Assembly: GCA_022641835.1 (NCBI GenBank) | Contig: CP048715.1 | Coordinates: 3,038,001-3,102,000 of the forward strand | From: Petasospora fabianii | Taxonomy: Eukaryota > Ascomycota > Saccharomycetes > Phaffomycetales > Wickerhamomycetaceae | Reading direction: 5' to 3' | Length of the DNA stretch: 64,000 nt | Shown here: piece by piece, positions 28,921 to 40,069 of the stretch | Position numbering within the stretch: the first letter of the stretch is position 1 | Layout of the letters: every line of letters starts with the position of its first letter | Translations under genes and position numbers: made by a program | Notes under the pieces: generated by a model | Seen by the model: only the letters and a program-made list of their open reading frames with translations | The model's database searches: none | Told to the model about the DNA's origin: nothing

Positions 28921-31098
28921 TTATGGACCTGGGATATAAAAAGGTGAAAGACTTGCACCCATCTGATTCAACAATATCGACGAAGAGCTCTTTTGCAACA
29001 TACCACTAGTAGGAGGCGACATCACCGTGTTCAGAAACCCACTTGGTGTAAATCCAGCTGGTGTGAACCCTGTCGGGGTCATCCCCGTTGCCGGTGGTAA
29101 CATTGGCGGTAATGGGAACTCTGGCTTGATCAACATATCGTCGTGTCCCTGTATGGAACCAATGCTATCACCACGGGTTTCACTGACGCTTGATGCCGAA
29201 GTAGCGGACTCTGGGTGTGTCATTTGGTGATGTGGATGGGAACTGTGTATCTGCGGAGCGAAAGGGTCCACCGATGGCGATTGAGAATGTTGCTTGGCAC
29301 TTTCTTCAAAGACATCCAATCCCTCATCACCATCGTCATCATCTCCAAAAAGATCCATAGTGGTGGATCCTCTCTTACCACTCATTATCGAGCCCGAGGC
29401 CGATGCCTCACTTAGTCTTCTAGCTTCTAAAAGACTTGAAATCTTGGAGAATAGGGCACGGGGGAGGTCCAGATTGGATTTGTATCTTAACACCATCGAA
29501 TAGATTGTACTGAGCATATCATATGCATAAGATGTATCCTTGTAATCTGTAGACATGATGGTAAATGTATAGAGTGAGTCCGCAATCTCCAATAGTTTGG
29601 CACTAACATCTGGTCCATTAGATTCGAATGCGAAATCAGGGAGTCCCTTAACGTGATTGAGGAAATCTTGTGCGATTTTGAGTGGGAATCGGACACTGAA
29701 ACAGTCATCAAGTGGTGGAGAGACCGCATTTGGATTGATAAGGAAGTTCTCCGATGCAATGAGCCATCCAAGGGATTGAAGCCACGCCTTTGAGATCATC
29801 ACATTGACAATTTGAGCATTAGAGACGATTTTGTTAACGTCAATTTTGCGTTCAAGAGTCTGTTGAAGTTGGAGCAGCCATTGTTTTTTCAAGTCATTCG
29901 AGTGGTTTTGAAGGAAGTCTTGAAGGATATTAATCTCTGGGATCTGAAGCATTGAATTGTTGGAACGGTCTGTCTTGAGAACTTTCGTATGTAGCTCAAC
30001 ATAAAATTGCTTGTCAGTGGCACTAGAGATACGACAAAGCGATATGAATCCATAGAGAAGATCAGGGTATTCTTCAAATTCTTGGTCCGGGATTGGGATT
30101 GTCGGTTCGAGCAGCACGGGTAGGTTTGTTTCGAAACTTATAAATCTCTCGGTGACAAGAAGCAAGTAGTAAATCTTCTTATGTCGATGAGCTTCGAGTG
30201 GAGTTTCATGCAAAATTGTTTCTGGGTCATGAAGCATAAGGATGTGTGCTAATGAGACAGACTCACGAAGGTAAATGAGTCCCTTTGGATTCTCTCCATG
30301 AGTGTTTGAGTGATACTTGTGAAGGAAAAAAGATGTTAGCAGCAATTCAAGGTTTGGGTTACTCTTCAATTGGTACTCGAATATAATTCTTCTTGCCTCC
30401 TGAGCATAGACACCAGCATCGGGGCAGTTTTCCACAGTTTGGAAAGCATCTGTAGATTTGAGAAAGTTGTGATATCTAGCAACGGTAGCACATAATGCAC
30501 AACATAGGGCATACTCCTGTGCATTGGTCTCATCAATGACGATCTCAAAATTTTCATCTGGTCCTGTCATTCTCAATGCTTCAGCTACTGTACCATATTC
30601 AGGGGATTTTTTCAAGATAGCAACTGATCTAGCGATGGACATCACTGGCCATATGCCATAGAACCAAGTCTGATATATTTCGAAGTAAGGTAGCAGTTTC
30701 TTCAACGAGAAGGCTCTCGGCCCATTCATTACCATTGACTGTGTCGGTGTTATAAGAGAGGCAGTGACCGTATCAGTGGTATGTGGTAGTGCTGTATTGG
30801 AGATGGAGCTGGCGGTGATTGAGCCTGTGATTGTGACTGGTGCTGCGGCAGGGGTTGTTGTTGTTGTTGTTGTTGTTGTGATGAGGTTACGAATGCTCTC
30901 CCTTGTCTTTTGCTTGATCTTCTTGGGACCAGACTTCTGTCGCACACGAACGTTTGTGCATTCAATGTCATGATTTGTGCAGTTGGTGCACTTGCCCGTT
31001 TGACTGGTGGATATATCACAGCGGACACGGCGTACAGCACACGCGTCGCAAGGGCGGGACTGGACACGTTTAGACTTTTCTTGTTGGGCTGGGGCCAT
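28921..31098 (-). CDS. Zn2Cys6 transcription factor, MAL-activator/Suc1 type (second copy)
   Basis: 725 aa from the ATG at 31098 (MAPAQQEKSKRV); the frame stays open upstream but those codons are Thr/His/Pro-rich and promoter-like. The zinc cluster has Cys17, 20, 27, 37, 40 and 47 (RPCDACAVRRVRCD, CTNC), then NVRVRQKSGPKKIKQKT, the same linker as the first copy. Downstream, FEIYQTWFYGIWPVMSI and HKKIYYLLLVTERFISFETNLP parallel the first copy, so the two are paralogues. It is about 115 residues longer, mainly from a Thr/Ala-rich segment after the linker and a longer acidic, Ser/Pro-rich C-terminus with a repeated TPTGFTPAGFTPSGF motif. Probably it regulates alpha-glucoside genes; division of labour with the first copy is unknown. 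Confidence 0.85.
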   Translation of the reverse strand: MAPAQQEKSKRVQSRPCDACAVRRVRCDISTSQTGKCTNCTNHDIECTNVRVRQKSGPKKIKQKTRESIRNLITTTTTTTTTPAAAPVTITGSITASSISNTALPHTTDTVTASLITPTQSMVMNGPRAFSLKKLLPYFEIYQTWFYGIWPVMSIARSVAILKKSPEYGTVAEALRMTGPDENFEIVIDETNAQEYALCCALCATVARYHNFLKSTDAFQTVENCPDAGVYAQEARRIIFEYQLKSNPNLELLLTSFFLHKYHSNTHGENPKGLIYLRESVSLAHILMLHDPETILHETPLEAHRHKKIYYLLLVTERFISFETNLPVLLEPTIPIPDQEFEEYPDLLYGFISLCRISSATDKQFYVELHTKVLKTDRSNNSMLQIPEINILQDFLQNHSNDLKKQWLLQLQQTLERKIDVNKIVSNAQIVNVMISKAWLQSLGWLIASENFLINPNAVSPPLDDCFSVRFPLKIAQDFLNHVKGLPDFAFESNGPDVSAKLLEIADSLYTFTIMSTDYKDTSYAYDMLSTIYSMVLRYKSNLDLPRALFSKISSLLEARRLSEASASGSIMSGKRGSTTMDLFGDDDDGDEGLDVFEESAKQHSQSPSVDPFAPQIHSSHPHHQMTHPESATSASSVSETRGDSIGSIQGHDDMLIKPEFPLPPMLPPATGMTPTGFTPAGFTPSGFLNTVMSPPTSGMLQKSSSSILLNQMGASLSPFYIPGP

Positions 31099-32275
31099 GA
31101 CTATATATTGTATGTGTGGGGCGGGAGGGTAAGCTGAACGAGCGGTTGGGCGGCAGTGGTCCCTATAATGTTGTGTGTTGTGAGTCGTGGACGTAGTCTT
31201 TAGTGGTTGTACTTGTAGCGACTGTCTCTGTGTATGTGTATGTGTGTGTGTGGGGTGAGGTGACCGCGGGGTCTGGGGGTTATTGGGGTTTTTATACGAA
31301 CGGCTAGCGGTAAGCAGAATGGGTGGTCCGTCGAGCGCGGTAATGCGGCTGTCTGGGAGGTTTGGGGCTTTGTCTGAATCTTGGAGCCGGCAGGAGGCAC
31401 GCGAAGCGGAGCGGAGACGCGGGGAAGGGCCATCTGGGATGGGGACCACCTGGCTCCTCTCGATATCGTGTATTAGACTCAGAAACAACCATAATTTACA
31501 GAACAGCTACCCCTTACCTTCCCTCTTCTACCTTCCTTCACACTGTACAGTACTCGCTCGCAACTCAGAGACCACCCCGGAGACTTGCGCCAAACGTGGG
31601 GTGGCACCAAAGCAGTCGCGAGTCAGCGGAGTCATTCATCAAATTGCCGGCGGTTCTTCCTGTTCCGACAAACTCGTTTCGCACAAGACGAAGGCGAGAG
31701 AGAGAGAGACTGTGTGTGTTGATGTATGTGTGTGGGTGGGTGGGTGGACAGAGTAGCATTAAGAAGCTAGTAGAAGTATACGATAATAAAGTCAAATTTA
31801 AGAGCCCGCTTGATCTGCAAATGAGGCTCAGATCTGGAGACCATCCCCTGGCGGCTGGCGGTTGGCGGCTGGGATGACTGGTGACGGATGACGGCATGGC
31901 AGACAAGTGTGCAGCAATCTGCCATCTTTCGGAGCGGGGGTCCCGATATCACTAACGGATCATCGTTAGTTTGTTCAACGATACCTACTGCAACCCTCAC
32001 AACACGGAAAAACTGTCCATGCACCCGCATCTATTTCGGAGACTACATCTGTTCTCCGGGCCGATTGTTTTAATGAGGGGAGGTAGGCTTGGGTCGGTAA
32101 TGTACAGCGCTTACGATCTTAGGACCTCCGCGTGGCACCACCGGTCTTCGCCGACATGAGATGGAGAGATCAACTGTATAACATCTGTATCATCAATATT
32201 TAACACTCAAATCTATCTATTTGGTGGAATAACCAAAAAAAAACATGGTATTTAAGACACCTGAGAAAAAAATAA
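31099..32275. promoter_or_regulatory. Upstream region of the second activator gene
   Basis: 1.18 kb up to the tRNA gene. The first 350 bases are rich in G and contain several CGG triplets and GT runs; no CGGA-N6-CGGA was found by eye. Open frames in this part overlap each other on both strands and show no family features. Confidence 0.4.
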
Positions 32276-32356
32276 CGACATCTGCAGGATTCGAACCTGC
32301 GCGGGTAAACCCAAAAGATTTCTAATCTTTCGCCTTAACCACTCGGCCAAGATGCC
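32276..32356 (-). tRNA. tRNA-Ser(AGA)
   Basis: Read on the minus strand, an 81-base tRNA with no intron: acceptor stem GGCATCT paired with AGATGTC (one G-T pair), discriminator G, D arm TGGCCGAGTGGTTAAGGC, anticodon loop TTAGAAA giving AGA, a long variable arm (GGGT/ACCC) as required for serine, and T arm with GGTTCGAATCC. A T run follows the transcript end (plus-strand A tract around 32264-32272). Confidence 0.95.
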
Positions 32357-33070
32357 TTTTCTTGGGAAGTTTGGTCGGGGCACAGAGCCCACATAACTGT
32401 AAGCTTCTTAAGGTGGTGATGATACAGCTAAAATGGGCCCACATCATCTCGTGATAGGTGATTAGTGTGTCACAAGGACGAGCTTTTTTATTTAGATTTT
32501 ATGCAGTTCATGGTGCCACAAAGTCACTCAAATCCCATGCATTTCAAGGGGAAGATGTAGCACTAGTGTCATCTCAAGCGGTATTGGTTACGATAGTTCC
32601 AGACACGGAACCCGTGAAGTACTACTGCTTATGTCCCTTCAACATAACGGCTGGAAGCTGGTAGCTGGGCCTAACATCAAAAAAAAACCCAGTTGATGGG
32701 GCTGTAACTCATTCTCATCTGATAATTTCATCGTACTAAAAGAAACAAAGAAGCTACCCCTCGCTTAAACGCTTCCAGCTGCTCCTAGGCTCGCTTACAA
32801 CAAAAACACCACATTTCACGGCCAAGACAATACATCTTGCAGAGTAAATCTTTGAAGAGCGTTCAAAGTAATTCGCTCGAATATCGGCGTAACTTAGTAC
32901 TAAAGAAGAACCCTTGAGAATACAAGAGAGACAGAGCTGGAACACTATAGACAATGACCATGTTCCTCAGTGTTTCAGGGAGGTGATTCTAACGCCATTT
33001 TTCCAGACATGTTTATAAGAAGGGCTCAACTATCAACTGCGGATTGTTATTTGTATATAGTACAAAAGTG

Positions 33071-34737
<1,667 letters not shown>

Positions 34738-37700
34738 ATGTTACGTTAATTAGATCATGTATAATAATAAAGTCGAAATATTTTGGATAATAAACCCCTC
34801 CCCGTCCTTCGTAGCCCGTCAATACTGCAGTATAAGACACGAGAAGTACTAGTGCATGAGACGGTTTCACAACATAGATCTGAAGGCAGAGGGTAAGAGA
34901 GAGAGCTGTAAAGATGGCATGATACTGGAGAGAGTGTGTTGCGCGTACCGCCGCGATTCCGCGATTACTTCCTCATCTGGACTCTTTCCCCCTCTTCTGT
35001 TGGGAGGAGGGGCTCCCCTCATCTGCCAGGCTGCCACATGGCAGACCGTTTAAAGTTGGCGCCGGGGTGATGACAGATCTGGCTCTTTCGCTTGCAGATG
35101 AGACGGCAGGAGCGTCTCTGTGAGCGTTCTTCAACTCTTTCACCACGAGCGATGCCAGAGGGGCTCCTCTTCCATCCTTTCACCTGTCCTGGCCTGTCCT
35201 GGCTGGCTTTCCGGACTGGCCAATCACACTTCCTCACAACCCAGTGGGAATTGGGTGTCCCGGGACGTCCTCACCTGTGCACACCTGCGTCCGAAGGTGC
35301 GCTCTCAAGCGTCGAGCGCGTCCAAAACAGACTTCCACGTTGAGAAGCCAGAATCCACACTTTCTCGCTAGCTAAACGCCGAGGAGCTCAGAGCTGGCGG
35401 AGCACCAGCCAGCGGGAAGGGGAGGGGCGAACAATATACAAGAGCTTTTGTGTTTGTGAAAAGATTCTCATTTCTTTGTCTTCTTGGCGTCAATACTCAG
35501 AGATCTTTGAGTTGTTCATTTATTGGGACTTATGCCCTCTCATCTCTGCCCTGCGCCCGGGGGCGCTCAGTTGATGTCCATCAACGGCCGCCCGGACATT
35601 CACCGTTTATGTCTGCCAAAAATCACTGCTTAGGGCTGTCCCCGATGACTTTTGGGGAGTCATTGCTCTCAAACAGAACTGAGAGCCGTAAGAGTTTCAC
35701 AGGTAGGGCATCAACAGATGTCCATCTCTGATACCTTACTAGTAAACTAGGGCTAACCTTACACCTGACAGCTTAAACAGCTGAACGCGCCGCTGATGGG
35801 CTTAGCTCCGAGACCCCTACAACGACCATGCTTTTATGTGTAATAAACACCCAACGTTTGTCTCTCACTGTCTGATCCCCAGCTTGACACTTGACGCTTG
35901 TCCCGTCGATTGCCTTCCTAATGGGACCCCACGGCTGGCCCACGACTGACATCAAGTTCCCTTCCGCTGGCCCAGCTGCCAGGCCCACTACTACTGCTTT
36001 CTTTAGACAGCCAGAAGCACTGGAAGAAGATCAGGCGCCAAGATAGAGCAGATCTATTCAGTTTACCGAGGTTTCGTCTGGTACAAAACGCTGCAAAGAT
36101 AAATCGGACTCCTAAAAAGGACAGGTTACCCCACGCAAGCGATGGCCACCACCTTCAAGAGACAAACCTATGCTTTTGACACCCATGTCTTGTGAGCTCA
36201 TCTCGCAATTGGCTACAACTAGTGATCTGGTCAAACTCGTGAGAAATAGTGAAAACCGTAACTCGGCAATGGTCCTTTCTGTGCCACTGATACAATCCAG
36301 CGATATACTTGTCGCCTAACCTATATACGACCAACAGATATGTTACCCTTCGTGTTTTTCGCATGTATTCAATTCCCCCCACATTGCTTTTTGGGGGAAG
36401 GGCAACGGGGTTCACATTCATGTCCGCGGTTATGAGCCCTGTCTGTCCCGGAGTTCAACGTGGGTCCCTTGTCCGCTGGCATGAAGGGTTCCATCACCAT
36501 TGAGTATGGAGGCCACAACAAAACTAGACATACAACCCGATAAAGAGCTGATGTTGCTTATCACAATCACTTTGAACAACTGGTAAAAGATATGACTGTA
36601 CCGTCAATAGTGTTGTTCTAACGCCAAGGACAACCGGCTCTTCAGGAGAGACGTCTAGATGGGTGTCAAAATACTATATCACAAACGGGTGTATATGACG
36701 AGGGAGGTACTGTCAGCGTTAATAGATGTATCCAATCAAAAAAAGATTCCCGGGGTACTGAACATCTTTCATTGAATGCTTTGTAACTTGAAAATATGTC
36801 AAATCTCCTTCAGTATAGTGACTTTAGAAGACACGTCAAACTATACCATGATCAAGCATATGATAAGTAATACTATGACTCTTGACAGATGTATGCCATT
36901 TGGCACATGTATATACCCATAAATTCTTGCAGTCAAGATCACTGGCATTATTGCTAACCCCAGTGTCCATTTTGTCGAATGGATCCCGAACCCAATTGGC
37001 TAATGCCAAAACAGGTGTAGGTGTCGAAAAAAGAGGTGTACATGTCACTTTGTCCACCTGGGGAGTCAAGTCGACTCAAACAGCAATGGTGTTGTGGCTT
37101 GCACAGCTACGCTTTTGTCAAATGGGTGAGATGTGTACAGTTGTAAGAGAGTATGGCGTTTGACGTCTTGTTTACGAGACTTCCATTGCGATGAACAAAT
37201 TGAGATGCTCCAGCTGTCTACCCTATGAGCAGATGACAGTGAGGCAACAAACATTCACCTACTTGATTGAACTGCCATGATCCGAAATCGGTGTAACAAC
37301 ATGGTGTGGATTCTCCGGCGGCGCCGCTGTCCCAGTGCGTGTGGCCTTACCACTGATCGTGTAGATAAGAAGCTTTAAGGTACGGCCACGCTGAATTTTT
37401 CTCTTCAAGCGATGAGGTGAGCTCTTAAATAAGGGCCCACTAGAAGGGTAGCAAGTTGGCCAGAATTTAACTAAAATTTCGTAGTTGAGTCAATCAGTAT
37501 ATGCTCTCTTATTATACATAATTTTGTGAAGATCAGATGGCCTTGGACCACAATTATTCGCTACTTACCGATGGCCATTAGCCACTGGCCGCCCCTCCAA
37601 CGTCCCTCCCACCTCAAAAAGAAACTGCGCGATTCTCATGTCCCTTGTCCGGGCGCGCGCGCATTTGTCCGCGGTGGCGCCCCGAATTCCCGGAGCAGCT

Positions 37701-37999
37701 GGCTGTGGACAATCACCGAAGTCATATAAAAGTGTCAATGCCGGCACACAGCTTGAAATAGAGGTGTTTCTTAACAACCACCACTCGAACAGGCTGTCAC
37801 CAGACACCACCGCAGCAACAACGCCTTTGCTTGTTCTCTCATACAGCAGACTGACCGCTGCTCTCCCATAAAGGAACTCTATTCCCCATCTGCCCTCACT
37901 CATCGAGCGCTTCGAGCCCCCAGCGCATCGCCCGGTCCAGACACACACCCGGTATCATCTAGCTCAGCTCAGCTGCTAAGCTCTGCGCAACGTTATTTC
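34738..37999. other. 3.3 kb without a recognisable gene
   Basis: Between MET17 and the CCCH zinc-finger gene, far longer than most spacers in this window. Only short frames (under 100 codons) overlap on both strands, none with a family motif. A small hairpin with CTGCCA/TGGCAG arms lies near 35029-35044. The last few hundred bases, ending in a CTCAGCTCAGCTGCT stretch before the ATG, probably form the promoter and 5' leader of the next gene. It could hold long regulatory sequence, an RNA gene or a replication/centromere element; nothing decides this. Confidence 0.4.
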
Positions 38000-39304
38000 A
38001 TGTCGTGGGACTACAACTACAACTTTGCTAACATCCAGGTGCAAGCTCCCTTTGACAAGAACCAGGTTGAGCTCTCTGCCCAGTTGTCTGACGTGCAAAA
38101 GACCTCTTTCTCGTCCGCCTCTTCAGAATCCACCGCCTCTTCCGCTCACAGACGCAGCATGGCCACAGACTACGTGACAGACAGCGAGATGGAGTCCAAA
38201 CTTTTACCACAGAACCTGTGGGGAGACTCCAAATCACTCGCATCTGCTACAGCTCACACAGCTGCTGTTGCTAATAGGGCAAATACCATCGAGGAACAAC
38301 GTTTTTTGCAGTCACAGTTATCTGGCCCAGACCTTTGGTATTCGTCGGACTATACCCAGCCCACAGTCTCCGCACACGACGTGGGATCGTCCGCATCCTC
38401 CGTATTTGACATGAAGATGAACTCACACCCGCATCCTCCTCGCACACAAGTATCCACCCCGGCTAGCAGCAACACCCCTAACTCGCTCTCTCATTACGGA
38501 CTGTCAGGTATGTCATCGTTTCAGGGCATCGTCTCACCAGCTACTGCATCGTCACCGCTCGTGATGCCGTTGTCAATGTCCCAGCAGCAAAGCCAACCCC
38601 AGATGGCATCACAACAGCAGCAGCAACAACAACAGGGCATTCATCAGTTCACACAACAGGGCATCCAACAGCCATTACCACAGGGAGCCATGCCTCAGAT
38701 AACCACTGCACAACTTCTCAACAACACGCAGAACATGCTTCAGAGTTATCAACAGCAGCAGGTGTACCTTGAGCAGCTTCAACAGCAGCAGCAACAGATT
38801 ATGCAGAACCCACTTTTCCTACAACAACAAGCTCAGCTTGTATCTCAACAACTTCAGCAGTTGCAATTACAACTTCAGCTTCAACAACAGCAGATTGAGT
38901 CGCTTAATGCGAAGAAACTTGAATCGGACAAGCTTCCCTTAACAGAGGAGAACTTGACAAAGCTTCAACAATCACCGACTGAGAAGAACGCACAAGCTAA
39001 TAACGATCAGAATAATACTCAGAACAATAACAACAACAACAATAATACAACTACACAGGCCAAATCTTCACACTCTTCGGAGAACAAGTCGACAGTAAAC
39101 ACTGAACTCTACAAGACAGAACTGTGTACAACTTTCCTCAAGTCAGGTTCTTGTCCATATGGAAACAAGTGTCAATTTGCCCACGGTGAAAATGAGCTCA
39201 AGGTTGTTGAAAGAGGATCCAAATGGAGATCAAAACCTTGTGCCAACTGGACAAAGACTGGCTCATGTCGTTATGGAAACAGATGTTGTTTCAAGCATGA
39301 ATAA
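38000..39304 (+). CDS. CTH2: Tandem CCCH zinc-finger mRNA-decay factor (tristetraprolin/Cth family)
   Basis: 434 aa. The last 65 residues hold the tandem CCCH fingers: YKTELCTTFLKSGSCPYGNK for the first with its lead-in, ending CQFAHG, and KWRSKPCANWTKTGSCRYGN with CCFKHE for the second, with the canonical 18-residue spacing. Such proteins bind AU-rich elements (UAUUUAU) in mRNA 3' ends and trigger decay; in Saccharomyces Cth2 does so for iron-using genes. The rest is disordered and Gln-rich (about 195-310, several Q runs) with an Asn run before the fingers. The protein ends right after the second finger. It could be the Cth1 or Cth2 counterpart. AU-rich elements occur in its own downstream region. 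Confidence 0.9.
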   Translation: MSWDYNYNFANIQVQAPFDKNQVELSAQLSDVQKTSFSSASSESTASSAHRRSMATDYVTDSEMESKLLPQNLWGDSKSLASATAHTAAVANRANTIEEQRFLQSQLSGPDLWYSSDYTQPTVSAHDVGSSASSVFDMKMNSHPHPPRTQVSTPASSNTPNSLSHYGLSGMSSFQGIVSPATASSPLVMPLSMSQQQSQPQMASQQQQQQQQGIHQFTQQGIQQPLPQGAMPQITTAQLLNNTQNMLQSYQQQQVYLEQLQQQQQQIMQNPLFLQQQAQLVSQQLQQLQLQLQLQQQQIESLNAKKLESDKLPLTEENLTKLQQSPTEKNAQANNDQNNTQNNNNNNNNTTTQAKSSHSSENKSTVNTELYKTELCTTFLKSGSCPYGNKCQFAHGENELKVVERGSKWRSKPCANWTKTGSCRYGNRCCFKHE

Positions 39305-40069
39305 TTTACTGGCGCTGTGCTAAAAAATGGTGTTGATTGTTGAACGTTTTATCCTGTTCTGTTTTGATTTGTTTTGCTTCTACTGCTGTTTTATTTACTG
39401 TGATCCTATAGAGAATGTGTTGTTTGGTTTGATCCCACGTTTCACAGACTTGCCTGTCCTTTTCTCTACCTTTTCTGGTGTGATATTGCTCCGAGTGCTC
39501 TCTCCATTCCACAAGAGGGGGAACAGCCTTGCAGGGCGATGAGCTCGGGTGTTTTTTTTTTTATTTTTATTTTTCTTCTCCGCATTTGACACATTTCACC
39601 CGCGTTTGAGGAGCCACTTCTATTACTACTATTCCTTACGCGCTGTTTTATATATTTATCGAGATGGGACAGGGCTTGTTACATGGTGCTAACGTGTGCT
39701 ATTTATTTATCTGAATGAATTGACGACAACGATATTTATTGACTCAGCCAACGTAGAGTTAGTTTATCCATCAGAGGCCATCAGACCATTGCTCCCCATG
39801 GGCCTTGGCCACTCGCGACCTCTGCCCAGTTCTCTTCCCCGCTTTTATCCGGCCACACCGTCGTATGATCTGTTTGTTCTACAATAGCATCAGAGCTCTC
39901 ACTCAAACAAAGAAAACCCAACCCGTAAGCCCGTTATCATTACAATTACTAAACCCAAAGTGCAAAGAAACAAGAAACAAGAAACTAGATATGCAAAAGA
40001 AGGAGAAAAGAAAAGAAAAAAACACACAGACAGAAACAAATCTATGAGGATTAGACAAGCTGATCAGAT
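39305..40069. other. 3' region of the CCCH gene, convergent with NOG2
   Basis: 765 bases between convergent stops. Contains a T-rich tract (39551-39575) and three TATTTAT elements at 39653-39739. No gene seen; the end is A-rich near the NOG2 stop. Confidence 0.5.
39653..39739 (+). promoter_or_regulatory. AU-rich elements downstream of the CCCH gene
   Basis: TATTTAT at 39653-39659, the overlapping TATTTATTTAT at 39700-39710 and TATTTAT at 39733-39739, roughly 350-435 bases after the stop codon. This is the known recognition sequence of Cth2-type proteins, in the sense orientation of this gene. Confidence 0.45.

Noticed and set aside
31099-31488. In-frame extension of the second MAL activator by 130 codons
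   Set aside because: The extension is Thr/His/Pro-rich, reads through GT runs of the promoter, and the paralogue starts close to the zinc cluster.
36155-36503. Opposed short frames in the gap before the CCCH gene, considered as a decayed gene
   Set aside because: No similarity to any family I can recognise on either strand.
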